DNA of 12,792 nucleotides from Desulfovibrio sp. (GCA_003525525.1 DQED01000003.1:1-12792), one strand, 5' to 3'. Positions 1-5,993 are shown, numbered from the stretch's first letter. The notes: generated from the sequence alone by a model not told the origin. Numbers and translations are program-made.

Positions 1-308
1 TCGATGGCCACGTCGGGCCGTTCGTCCTGGCTGCCGACGATGGCTCCGGGCGGCCCCAGGCCGCCGCTGTCGAGAAGCTGCGCCGAGGGGCCGGGGTTCT
101 GGAACAGGCTGAAGTCGTTGAAGTAGGCGGCGAGCTGTTCCTTTTTCTCCTGGGGTGTCATGTTGAGCAGCCACATGAGCAGGAAAAAGGCCATCATGGC
201 CGTGACGAGGTCGGCGTAGGCGACCTTCCACGAACCGCCGTGGGCGCCGCCGGCGACCTTCTTCACGCGCTTGATGATGATGTTGGCCTTGTGCCCCTGT
301 TCCGCCAT
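1..308 (-). CDS. motB: Flagellar motor stator protein MotB, N-terminal part (runs off the window)
   Basis: MotB anchors the flagellar stator to peptidoglycan and, with MotA, conducts the ions that drive rotation. Only the first 102 codons are present. They show a basic N-terminus with IIIKRVKK, then SWKVAYADLVTAMMAFFLL followed by MWLLNM, the family's single transmembrane helix, whose Asp (about residue 36) is the ion-binding residue. The sequence then becomes the hydrophilic plug and linker (TPQEKKEQLAAYFNDF). The C-terminal OmpA-like peptidoglycan-binding domain lies outside the window. The ATG at 308 follows GGAGGAG at 317-311. No motA lies directly upstream: the next gene upstream is rpmA, separated by a terminator. 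A sigma-28-type promoter sits immediately upstream (327-353), so this copy is probably expressed as a late flagellar gene. A proton- or sodium-driven type cannot be told apart from this fragment. Confidence 0.93.
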   Translation of the reverse strand, partial: MAEQGHKANIIIKRVKKVAGGAHGGSWKVAYADLVTAMMAFFLLMWLLNMTPQEKKEQLAAYFNDFSLFQNPGPSAQLLDSGGLGPPGAIVGSQDERPDVAI

Positions 309-326
309 GGCTCCTCCGCCCTGTGC

Positions 327-353
327 CTATCGGCCGGAAAGCCGGCCGGTTTA
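327..353 (-). promoter_or_regulatory. Sigma-28 (FliA) promoter of motB
   Basis: Read on the minus strand, TAAACCGG (353-346), 11 bases, then GCCGATAG (334-327). This fits the FliA architecture TAAA-N15-GCCGATAA with one mismatch in the -10 element and exact spacing. It ends about 18 bp before the motB ATG, leaving a short leader that contains the Shine-Dalgarno sequence. The identity of the downstream gene, a flagellar motor gene, supports the call. A 7-bp inverted repeat (331-337 with 342-348) overlaps the spacer. Confidence 0.8.
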
Positions 354-440
354 GGGAGACGGGCGTGTTTTGCGTTAGTTACGCATCCACGGGACAAAGG
401 GCAACAGGAAGCGGGGGGAAGGTTGCGAGCACGAGACGCG

Positions 441-470
441 AAAAGGGCGAAGGGAGGACTCCCTTCGCCC
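441..470 (-). terminator. Intrinsic terminator after rpmA
   Basis: A perfect inverted repeat, GGGCGAAGGGAG (445-456) with CTCCCTTCGCCC (459-470), forms an 11-12 bp GC-rich stem with a tiny loop. On the minus strand it is followed by TTTT (444-441). It lies 50 bp past the rpmA stop and ends the PHP-rplU-rpmA transcription unit before motB. Confidence 0.8.
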
Positions 471-519
471 GGGTGCGGCTTCGTGTCCGGGACCGTGCGG
501 GCACGGCGCCCGGCAAAAA

Positions 520-801
520 CTACTGGGTGGTGTCGGAAGGCGCGGGAAGGACCAGGATGCGGGTCTTGACCTTCTTGTTGCGCATGTACTTCTCGAACTT
601 GACCACACCGTCGATCAGGGCGAACAGCGTGTAGTCGCGGCCCATGCCCACGCCCTCGCCGGGGTGGAACTTGGTGCCGAGCTGGCGCACGAGGATGTTG
701 CCGGCCAGGACCTGCTGCCCGCCGAAGCGCTTGACCCCGCGCCGCTGCCCGGCGCTGTCGCGGCCGTTTCTGGAACTGCCGCCCGCTTTCTTATGTGCCA
801 T
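520..801 (-). CDS. rpmA: 50S ribosomal protein L27
   Basis: L27 is a small basic protein of the large ribosomal subunit whose N-terminus reaches the peptidyl-transferase centre. The 93-residue product starts [16 protein letters not shown] and continues with [15 protein letters not shown] and [24 protein letters not shown], all diagnostic of the family. The mature N-terminus begins AHKK with no cleavable leader of the Firmicutes kind. AAGGAG lies 7 bp before the ATG. The gene follows rplU by 23 bp, the classical order. In most bacteria obgE comes next, but here a terminator and motB follow. Confidence 0.98.
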   Translation of the reverse strand: MAHKKAGGSSRNGRDSAGQRRGVKRFGGQQVLAGNILVRQLGTKFHPGEGVGMGRDYTLFALIDGVVKFEKYMRNKKVKTRILVLPAPSDTTQ

Positions 802-824
802 GTCGGGACTCCTTCGAAATCTTG

Positions 825-1133
825 CTAGGCCTGGATGGACTTGACCTTAAGCTGGGTGTAGCTCTGGCGATGGCCCTGCTTCTTGTGCGAATCCTGCCGC
901 CGGCGCTTGTGGAAGACCACGATCTTCTTGCCCTTGACGTGGCCGGCCACTTCGCAGGCCACGGTCGCGCCGGAGACGTAGGGCGCGCCGACCTTGACCT
1001 CGGAGCCGCCGACGAGCAGCACCTTGTCGAGCACGTATTCCGAGCCGGCCTCGGCGGAGAGAAGGTCCACGGTGATGGTGGCCCCTTCCTGGACCTTGTA
1101 TTGCTTGCCGCCAGCCAAAACGATTGCGTACAT
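825..1133 (-). CDS. rplU: 50S ribosomal protein L21
   Basis: L21 binds 23S rRNA in the large subunit. The 102-residue product begins [17 protein letters not shown] and contains the family signature near its C-terminus, [18 protein letters not shown], followed by TQLKVKSI. Length is normal for the family. GGAGGT lies 7 bp before the ATG. The gene starts 32 bp after the stop of the PHP phosphoesterase gene, so read-through from that gene is possible. I did not find a convincing separate promoter in the 32-bp gap, so any own promoter would lie inside the upstream gene. Confidence 0.98.
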   Translation of the reverse strand: MYAIVLAGGKQYKVQEGATITVDLLSAEAGSEYVLDKVLLVGGSEVKVGAPYVSGATVACEVAGHVKGKKIVVFHKRRRQDSHKKQGHRQSYTQLKVKSIQA

Positions 1134-1165
1134 GGATATGACCTCCGATAGGGAAGAGGCGTCAT

Positions 1166-2068
1166 CTACTCCGACGGGGCTTCGGAGTCAAGCGCTTTTT
1201 CTTCGCCGCAAGCCGCTCCGGCGGCCCGGCGCGCCAGCCGCGCGCGCAGCACGTCGAGCACCGAAATGTCCACGCGCAGGTTGCCGCGCCCCCGGCCGAG
1301 CTCCACGTCCGGCTTGGCCGCGCCGTGGTAGTCCGAGCCGCCCGTGACGGCGAGGCCGAAACGTCTGGAGAGCGCCAGGTATTCCAGGGTCTGCGCCTGG
1401 GAATGTTCGGTATAGAGCGCCTCGATGGCGTCGAGGCCCGCGTCGCGGTAGCGGCCGACGATTTCGGCCAGCGCCGCGCCGGCCAGGCCCAGCATGTAGG
1501 GATGGGCCAGGGCGGCCAGGCCCCCCTCGTCGTGAATGAGCGCCACGGCCCGCTCGAGCGTCAGCTTGTCCTTGGGCACGTAGGCCCGGCCGTGCGCGCC
1601 GAGGTAGCGGGCAAACGCCTCCTTGAAGCTCGTGACCGCGCCCATGGCCAGCATGGCCTGGGCGATGTGCGGCCGTCCCACCGCCCCCTTGGCAAGGGCG
1701 GTGACGGCCTTATATTCGAGGGGCACGCCCAGGGCGCGCAGCTTGTCGAGGATCAGCCGGTTGCGGTTGTGGCGGCGTTCGCGCAGGTAGGCCAGGGCTT
1801 CGGCCAGGGGGCCGGGGCGCTCGGGCAGGAAAAGCCCCAGCAGATGCACGCTGCGCTCGCCGTCGGCCACGGAAAGCTCCACCCCGGCGATGACGTCGAT
1901 GTTGCGGGCCTTCCCGGCGGCGCGGGCCTCGGGCAGGCCGTCCAGGGTGTCGTGGTCGGTGAGCGCCAGTGCGGCGAGGCCTTTTTTCGCGGCCATGTCC
2001 ACGAGTTCGCCCGGGGACAGGCTGCCGTCGGACGCCGTGGAATGCGTGTGCAGGTCGATAAGCGACAT
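1166..2068 (-). CDS. PHP-domain metal-dependent phosphoesterase (RNase AM / nucleoside bisphosphate phosphatase type)
   Basis: A 300-residue stand-alone PHP protein of the TrpH/YciV family. Known members hydrolyse 3',5'-nucleotide bisphosphates and trim RNA 5' ends using a metal cluster. All expected ligands are visible: DLHTHS with H7 and H9, D14, TDHD at 37-40, E64 in AGVELS, H75, GRPHI with H134, LAHP with H189, and GGSDYHG with D246 and H248. The middle region (about 85-165) matches the family insertion domain. The ATG has no Shine-Dalgarno sequence, and a promoter-like pair places the transcript start at the ATG itself. It leads into rplU-rpmA, so it may be cotranscribed with ribosomal protein genes. 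The exact substrate is inferred from the family only. Confidence 0.85.
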   Translation of the reverse strand: MSLIDLHTHSTASDGSLSPGELVDMAAKKGLAALALTDHDTLDGLPEARAAGKARNIDVIAGVELSVADGERSVHLLGLFLPERPGPLAEALAYLRERRHNRNRLILDKLRALGVPLEYKAVTALAKGAVGRPHIAQAMLAMGAVTSFKEAFARYLGAHGRAYVPKDKLTLERAVALIHDEGGLAALAHPYMLGLAGAALAEIVGRYRDAGLDAIEALYTEHSQAQTLEYLALSRRFGLAVTGGSDYHGAAKPDVELGRGRGNLRVDISVLDVLRARLARRAAGAACGEEKALDSEAPSE

Positions 2069-2074
2069 GGCGCA

Positions 2075-2103
2075 AGCCTAGCGCGACGGGCGCGGCTTGT
2101 CGA
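2075..2103 (-). promoter_or_regulatory. Putative housekeeping promoter of the PHP gene (leaderless)
   Basis: On the minus strand TCGACA (2103-2098, five of six matches to TTGACA), 17 bp, then TAGGCT (2080-2075, three of six). Counting the first base of the -35 hexamer as -35 puts +1 at 2068, the A of the ATG. The gene has no Shine-Dalgarno sequence, which agrees. Support is by eye only. Confidence 0.4.
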
Positions 2104-2122
2104 ATCCCCGTGCGGGCCTTTC

Positions 2123-2151
2123 TTGCGCGCCGACCGCGATTTGGCTATCAC
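2123..2151 (+). promoter_or_regulatory. Putative housekeeping promoter for the Trm112-hsp20-htrA group
   Basis: TTGCGC (2123-2128), 17 bp, then TATCAC (2146-2151, four of six matches to TATAAT). It lies 33 bp before the GTG start of the Trm112-like gene in a 115-bp divergent spacer, back to back with the PHP promoter. The -35 match is weak. Confidence 0.35.
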
Positions 2152-2183
2152 ATGCCCAAAGTGACGCAACCAAGGAGACGTTC

Positions 2184-2387
2184 GTGACCATACATCCCGA
2201 TCTGCTCGCCATCCTGGCCTGTCCCAAATGCAAGGGCGAACTGAGCAAACCCGCCGCGGGCGAAGGGCTCGCCTGCCCGGCCTGCGGCGTGGTCTATCCC
2301 GTGCGCGACGACATCCCCATCATGCTCGTGGAAGAGGCCGTCCCGGCCGCGGACTGGGACGCCGGCAAACGTTCGGTCAAGGAGTAG
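2184..2387 (+). CDS. Trm112 / YcaR-family small zinc-binding protein
   Basis: A 67-residue protein with ILACPKCKGEL (C13, C16), LACPACGVVYPVRDDIPIML (C31, C34) and a short acidic tail. Two CPxC knuckles followed by YPVRDDIP are the hallmark of the Trm112 family, whose eukaryotic and archaeal members activate methyltransferases. Bacterial members are mostly of unknown role. The start chosen is GTG at 2184 because AAGGAG (2172-2177) lies 6 bp before it. An upstream in-frame ATG at 2097 has no ribosome binding site and would add 29 residues unlike the family. hsp20 follows after 28 bp. Confidence 0.88.
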   Translation: MTIHPDLLAILACPKCKGELSKPAAGEGLACPACGVVYPVRDDIPIMLVEEAVPAADWDAGKRSVKE

Positions 2388-2415
2388 GCGCTACTTTCGC
2401 GCCAAGGAGCCGCGC

Positions 2416-2841
2416 ATGGCCAAACTGCATTGGACGCCGTGGCTGGCGTTGTCGGAGCTGGCCCAGGAGGCGGAACATCTGGTCGCCGAGGGCGGGCTCG
2501 CCCACGACGCCGGCTACGCCTGGCAACCCGTGGCGGACGTGCTGGAGACGGCGGAGGCTTTCCGCCTCACCCTGGAACTGCCGGGCGTGGCCCGGGAGGA
2601 CGTGCATATCGAGGCCCGGGGACGCGCGCTCGTGGTTTCGGGCCTGCGCCGCTTCGTCCGCGAGCCGGGCGGGGTGTACCAGGCCGTGGAGCGTTCCCAC
2701 GGCCCGTTCGCCAGGCGCTTCGACCTGCCCAAGGGCGTCTCGCGCGCCGAGATCACGGCGGTGATGAAGGACGGCCTGCTCGTGGTGGTCGTGCCCAAGC
2801 TCGGCCCGGAACGCCTGCGCCGCCGCATTCCCATCAGCTGA
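2416..2841 (+). CDS. Hsp20 / alpha-crystallin family small heat-shock protein
   Basis: An ATP-independent holdase that binds unfolding proteins in the cytoplasm. The 141 residues have a short N-terminal arm and an alpha-crystallin domain (about 37-130) starting WQPVADVLETAEAFRLTLEL. The motif PGVAREDVHIEARG and the family's closing motif ITAVMKDGLLVVVVPK are clear. The C-terminus carries IPI, the I-x-I anchor used in oligomer assembly. AAGGAG (2404-2409) lies 6 bp before the ATG. It is sandwiched between the Trm112-like gene (28 bp) and htrA (49 bp) in one apparent operon. No CIRCE or HAIR element was seen, so heat regulation, if any, is not visible. Confidence 0.93.
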   Translation: MAKLHWTPWLALSELAQEAEHLVAEGGLAHDAGYAWQPVADVLETAEAFRLTLELPGVAREDVHIEARGRALVVSGLRRFVREPGGVYQAVERSHGPFARRFDLPKGVSRAEITAVMKDGLLVVVVPKLGPERLRRRIPIS

Positions 2842-2890
2842 CGGGCGCCGCCCGCTTTCCCTACACTTCTTCCCTATGAGGAGGCGCGAC

Positions 2891-4249
2891 ATGGGACGTC
2901 TCGGCCCATGGGCCTTGTGCTGGCTGCTGCTTTGCTGCACGCCGCTTTCCGTTTTCGCCGCCGCCGGGCGCGAGGTCCGCATGACCCCCGTGGTCACGGC
3001 CGTGCGCGCCGTGGCTCCGGCCGTGGTCAACATCACCTCGGCCCGCACCGTGGAGCGGCGCGCCGGGCGGGGGCCGTTTTTCGACGACGAATTCTTCCGT
3101 CAGTTCTTCGGCCCGGGATTCGCCCCGGGACCGGCCGCGCCCCAGCGCGAAACCCAGGAAAGCCTGGGCTCCGGGGTCATCATCGACGGGACCAAGGGGC
3201 TCGTGCTCACCAACGCCCACGTCATCGCCGGCGGCGCGTCCATCACGGCGCGGCTCCTCGACGGCCGCGAACTGCCCGCGACCCTGGTCGGCTCGGACCC
3301 GGACTTCGACGTGGCCGTGCTGCGCCTGGACACCGGCGGCAAACCCCTGCCCCAGGCGGCCATGGGCGATTCCGCCGACATCATGATCGGCGAGACGGCC
3401 ATCGCCATCGGCAACCCCTTCGGCTACACCAACACCGTGACCACGGGCGTCGTTTCCGCCGTGGGCCGCTCGCTCAAGCACGAAGGCGGGGCCTACGCCG
3501 GCCTCATCCAGACGGATGCGGCCATCAACCCCGGCAACAGCGGCGGGCCGCTGGTCAACCTCGCCGGCGAGGTCATCGGCATCAACATGGCCATCCAGGC
3601 CCAGGCGCAGGGCATCGGCTTCGCCATCCCCATCGACAAGGCGCGGCGCGTGGTGGCGCAGATCGTTTCCGGCGGCGGCGTGACCCCGGCCTGGCTCGGG
3701 CTTTCCGGCCAGGACGTGGACGCCCGCACGGCGCGCTACTTCCATCTGGACCGGCCGCGCGGCGTGCTTGTGACCGAAGTGGAGGCGGGTTCCGCCGCGG
3801 CCAAGGCCGGGCTGCGGCCGGGAGACCTCGTGCTCGGCGTCGGCAATACCGACCTCGACGACAAGGATCAGTACCTGGGCGTGCTGCGCACCTCGCCCGT
3901 GGGCGAGCCCCTGACGCTGCGCCTGCGCCGCGGCCGGGAGGACCTGCAAGTCACGGCCGTGCCCACGGCCTTTGCCGACAAGGAAGCGGCGGAGGTGGCC
4001 GGGAAGCGCTGGGGCATCAGCGTGGCCTTTTCACGGGACGCGGCGACCGTGGCCGGGGTGACGCCGGGTTCGCCGGCGGCGCGGCTCGGGATCAGGCCCG
4101 GGGACGTGCTCGTCCAGATCGGCGGCGAAAAGCTCAAGGGACAAAAGGACTTCACCCGGGCCGTCTACCTCAGCCGCATGCACCGCACGGTGCTCGTCAT
4201 GATCGAGCGCGGCGGCCGCGGCTACTACGCCCGCATGGGCGTGGACTGA
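2891..4249 (+). CDS. htrA: Periplasmic Do-family serine protease/chaperone, DegP/HtrA type with two PDZ domains
   Basis: Degrades or holds misfolded envelope proteins in the periplasm. A Sec signal peptide (GPWALCWLLLCCTPLSVFA, cleavage near AAG) is followed by the trypsin-like domain with the full triad: H110 in LTNAHVI, D140 in DPDFDVAVL and S217 in NPGNSGGP. PDZ1 spans about 265-360 (LRPGDLVLGVGNTDL) and PDZ2 about 370-445 (IRPGDVLVQIGGEKL). The start is set at the second ATG (2891) because AGGAGG (2879-2884) lies 6 bp before it. The first ATG at 2876 would place that ribosome binding site inside the gene and add only five residues (MRRRD). The protein has 452 residues, normal for the family. 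It follows hsp20 by 49 bp, pairing cytoplasmic and periplasmic quality control. Confidence 0.95.
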   Translation: MGRLGPWALCWLLLCCTPLSVFAAAGREVRMTPVVTAVRAVAPAVVNITSARTVERRAGRGPFFDDEFFRQFFGPGFAPGPAAPQRETQESLGSGVIIDGTKGLVLTNAHVIAGGASITARLLDGRELPATLVGSDPDFDVAVLRLDTGGKPLPQAAMGDSADIMIGETAIAIGNPFGYTNTVTTGVVSAVGRSLKHEGGAYAGLIQTDAAINPGNSGGPLVNLAGEVIGINMAIQAQAQGIGFAIPIDKARRVVAQIVSGGGVTPAWLGLSGQDVDARTARYFHLDRPRGVLVTEVEAGSAAAKAGLRPGDLVLGVGNTDLDDKDQYLGVLRTSPVGEPLTLRLRRGREDLQVTAVPTAFADKEAAEVAGKRWGISVAFSRDAATVAGVTPGSPAARLGIRPGDVLVQIGGEKLKGQKDFTRAVYLSRMHRTVLVMIERGGRGYYARMGVD

Positions 4250-4268
4250 ACCGGCGGGAGGCAGGCGC

Positions 4269-4306
4269 AAAAAAAGCCGGGCGCGGCGGCCATCCGCCGG
4301 CCCGGC
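4269..4306 (-). terminator. Intrinsic terminator for the minus-strand glycosyltransferase gene
   Basis: The stem pairs 4276-4282 with 4300-4306 and 4284-4289 with 4294-4299, 13 bp with one bulged G and loop CCAT. On the minus strand it is followed by seven T (4275-4269), so it works in that direction. It lies 137 bp past the glycosyltransferase stop and just past the htrA stop. Confidence 0.75.
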
Positions 4307-4312
4307 GACGCC

Positions 4313-4341
4313 AGGGAGCCCCGACTCGCGCGGGGCTCCCT
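4313..4341 (+). terminator. Stem-loop downstream of htrA
   Basis: A perfect 11-bp inverted repeat, AGGGAGCCCCG (4313-4323) with CGGGGCTCCCT (4331-4341), loop of 7. No T run follows directly, so it may be a weak terminator or a 3'-end stabiliser for the htrA transcript rather than a canonical intrinsic terminator. Confidence 0.5.
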
Positions 4342-4405
4342 CGTGTCGAGTCCTCGGAAAAAGTAGATATTTTTTTGAGAGCAACACGCTTAACTAACTA
4401 TTTTT

Positions 4406-4431
4406 TTAAAAAATACTGACGTATTTTTTAA
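4406..4431. terminator. AT-rich palindrome between htrA and the glycosyltransferase gene
   Basis: TTAAAAAATAC (4406-4416) and GTATTTTTTAA (4421-4431) are perfect complements around TGAC. Each arm carries six A or T, so each strand ends in a T tract. It starts 12 bp past the glycosyltransferase stop. A bidirectional terminator is the simplest reading, but the stem is nearly all A-T and would be weak. It stands out against the GC-rich surroundings. Confidence 0.4.
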
Positions 4432-4442
4432 GGGTCGCAACA

Positions 4443-5384
4443 CTAGCCTCCTGTCCGCAGCAGGCGCAGTTCGCCGTTCCCGGCCGGGGCGGGGCAATTG
4501 CGCTTGGCGGCCGTGCCCGTGAAGTCCTGCATGTAGCGCCAGACTTCCTCCAGGGGCACGTGGGAGCGCAGGTAGTCCTCGCACTTGGAAAAGCTGTAGT
4601 GGTGGGCGAGGCTTCTGCCGAGCACCGCCACCTTCATCTTGCCCGTGACCAGGGCCTGGTTGAAGGCCTTTTCGTCGGTGGTGGGCTGGCCGGCCGTGGG
4701 CGCGGTGGGGAAGGGCAGCACCCGGCGCATGATGCGGCCGTCGAAGATGACGCAATTGATGGTCAGGTAGCCCACGTAGCCGTACTTGGGCGGCGCTTCG
4801 CGCAGGTAGACCTCGGCCAGGTTCTCGTACAGGAGCTTTTCCCACATCCAGCGGTGGTAGACCCAGTTCTCCTCGATGGGCGGGCCGGAATACATCTGGC
4901 GCTCCGAGGGGTAGGCCACGCGCAGGAAGCGGTTGAGCACATGGCGGCCGGGCGGGCTTATGGGCACGAGCGGCATGACCAGCGGCACGTCGGGGCGGTC
5001 GGCGTGGTCGAGGTAGCCGTCCACCAGGTGTTCGAACCAGTGGGGCGTGACGAAGAGGTCCTCGTCGATCTTGATGACCACATCCTCGATGTGCGCGGCG
5101 AGGATCTCGTTTTGCGCGGCGTGCACGGCCGGCACGAGCCCGCGCGGCCCGCGTTCGACCAGTGTGGCGTTTTCGTGGCGGGCCACGAAGTGCTTGGCCA
5201 CGGCCGCATGCTCGGGGCTCACGGCGTTGGCGATCACGTACACGTGCTTGAGGCGCGAAAAGTCCGTGAACCGTTCCAGGCAGCGTATGCAGATGAGGAA
5301 GCAGTCGAGTCTGTGCGAGGTGAGCAACAGCAGAACCGGCCGAATGTCTCCGCGACGCGGGCGTAGATAGGTCAGCTTGCCCAT
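4443..5384 (-). CDS. GT-A-like glycosyltransferase of the family 2 type (tentative)
   Basis: A soluble 313-residue protein with no signal peptide or membrane helix. The N-terminal part starts with VLLLLTSHRLDCFLICIRCL, like a nucleotide-sugar-binding GT-A strand. VVIKIDEDLFVTPHWFEHLV follows at 102-121, where D107-E108-D109 would be the metal-binding DxD element. A basic and aromatic middle (ENWVYHRWMW) and TTDEKAFNQAL (235-245) follow, where family members place the catalytic acid. H261-H262 near the C-terminus could be a further ligand. These support sugar transfer, but no specific family or acceptor can be named. The gene stands alone: neighbours are htrA and a divergent ferredoxin, with no other polysaccharide genes. 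The ribosome binding site is poor (AGGGA about 8 bp before the ATG). Confidence 0.6.
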   Translation of the reverse strand: MGKLTYLRPRRGDIRPVLLLLTSHRLDCFLICIRCLERFTDFSRLKHVYVIANAVSPEHAAVAKHFVARHENATLVERGPRGLVPAVHAAQNEILAAHIEDVVIKIDEDLFVTPHWFEHLVDGYLDHADRPDVPLVMPLVPISPPGRHVLNRFLRVAYPSERQMYSGPPIEENWVYHRWMWEKLLYENLAEVYLREAPPKYGYVGYLTINCVIFDGRIMRRVLPFPTAPTAGQPTTDEKAFNQALVTGKMKVAVLGRSLAHHYSFSKCEDYLRSHVPLEEVWRYMQDFTGTAAKRNCPAPAGNGELRLLRTGG

Positions 5385-5602
5385 GGCCGTCCCTGGCTTT
5401 CAGGCATCCCTGCGTAAAAGGTTAAACTTCGGCTACATCCTCCTCTTCGGCAAATCGCTCCAGGAACTTTAGCTCAAAAAATGCTTTTTTTCTTCTTTTT
5501 TTCAAAGGGGATAGCGCGACGAAGCCGTGGCTGCCAGGTTACATGCCGCTACGCGACCCGTGCGGGGGAGAAAAAAAAATGCATATTCGCCTGCCCGACG
5601 CG

Positions 5603-5627
5603 GCCGGCCGGGCATCACCCGGCCGGC
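5603..5627. repeat. Perfect GC-rich hairpin in the divergent spacer
   Basis: GCCGGCCGGG (5603-5612) and CCCGGCCGGC (5618-5627) pair over 10 bp around CATCA. No T run on either side, so it is not an intrinsic terminator of the usual kind. It lies upstream of the putative ferredoxin promoter and could be a protein site or simply a structured spacer. Confidence 0.5.
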
Positions 5628-5663
5628 AAGGCGCCCGCTTTCCCCCGTTGCGAAGCCCCTCCC

Positions 5664-5692
5664 TTGACACGCCGTCACGCCGGAGCTAAGCC
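5664..5692 (+). promoter_or_regulatory. Possible promoter of the ferredoxin gene
   Basis: A perfect -35 hexamer TTGACA (5664-5669) and, 17 bp on, TAAGCC (5687-5692), a poor -10 with two of six matches. It would give a leader of about 88 bases. The weak -10 suggests either an activator or that the true start is elsewhere. Confidence 0.3.
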
Positions 5693-5786
5693 TGCGTATG
5701 CCTTCGGAGGTGTGTTTCCGTTTTGTTCTGCTATTCCAGGGGGATGCGGCAAAAGGCTTCCGACAGGCGACGTGCGGAGGTTCGCT

Positions 5787-5975
5787 ATGGGATACAAAGT
5801 GATCGTCGACGCGCAGAAGTGCATCGGCGACGGCGAATGTGTGGATGTGTGCCCGGTGGAAGTCTATGCGTTGCGCGACGGCAAGGCCGTGGCCGTGAAC
5901 ATGGAGGAATGCCTGGGCTGCGAATCCTGTGTCGAGGTCTGCGACCAGGACGCCATCGTCGTCGAAGAAGAGTAG
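5787..5975 (+). CDS. Small 7Fe-type ferredoxin, homologue of Desulfovibrio africanus ferredoxin III
   Basis: A 62-residue cytoplasmic electron carrier with two cluster motifs. The first reads KCIGDGECVDVCPVEVY: C12, D15, C18, C22, so the second Cys of the usual CxxCxxCxxxCP is Asp. The second, ECLGCESCVEVCDQDA, is the intact CxxCxxCxxxC form, although the residue after the last Cys is Asp rather than the usual Pro. D. africanus ferredoxin III has this pattern and carries one [4Fe-4S] cluster plus a [3Fe-4S] cluster that can take up a fourth metal through the Asp. The start is ATG 5787, with GGAGG (5776-5780) 6 bp upstream. The open frame extends upstream but no other start has a ribosome binding site. 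The gene is monocistronic: a strong stem-loop follows. Redox partner unknown. Confidence 0.93.
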   Translation: MGYKVIVDAQKCIGDGECVDVCPVEVYALRDGKAVAVNMEECLGCESCVEVCDQDAIVVEEE

Positions 5976-5993
5976 ATATTCCAAAATATTAAC

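Larger units (their letters stand above)
5385..5786. other. Divergent 402-bp spacer between the glycosyltransferase and ferredoxin genes
   Basis: No convincing gene. It holds A and T homopolymers (A6 at 5476-5481, T7 at 5485-5491, T7 at 5496-5502, A9 at 5571-5579) and a GC hairpin (5603-5627). A TTGACA (5664-5669) lies upstream of the ferredoxin. Two tiny reading frames (5579-5689 plus, 5422-5505 minus) were considered and not called. Confidence 0.6.

Noticed and set aside
1325..2164. Long plus-strand frame (279 codons) antisense to the PHP gene
   Set aside because: The PHP gene on the other strand carries all catalytic motifs; this translation shows none.
2876..2890. First ATG of htrA
   Set aside because: AGGAGG lies after this ATG and 6 bp before the ATG at 2891, and no good site precedes 2876.
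2861..3949. Long minus-strand frame (362 codons) antisense to htrA
   Set aside because: Mirror of codon bias in htrA; His/Gly/Ala-rich and no motif.
2908..4419. Long plus-strand frame (503 codons) over htrA
   Set aside because: Overlaps htrA in another frame, Arg/Ala/Gly-rich translation typical of GC-rich shadow frames, no ribosome binding site, no recognisable domain.
4560..5366. Plus-strand frame antisense to the glycosyltransferase gene
   Set aside because: Low-complexity Gly/Val/His translation and no ribosome binding site; the minus-strand frame has a GT-A-like pattern.
5422..5505. 27-codon minus-strand frame (TTG start, Lys-rich then acidic)
   Set aside because: No ribosome binding site and mostly encoded by homopolymer A/T tracts.
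5579..5689. 36-codon plus-strand frame (ATG, GGAG 8 bp upstream)
   Set aside because: Runs through a GC hairpin and the putative ferredoxin -35; Arg/Pro-rich random-looking translation. Kept only as a possibility.
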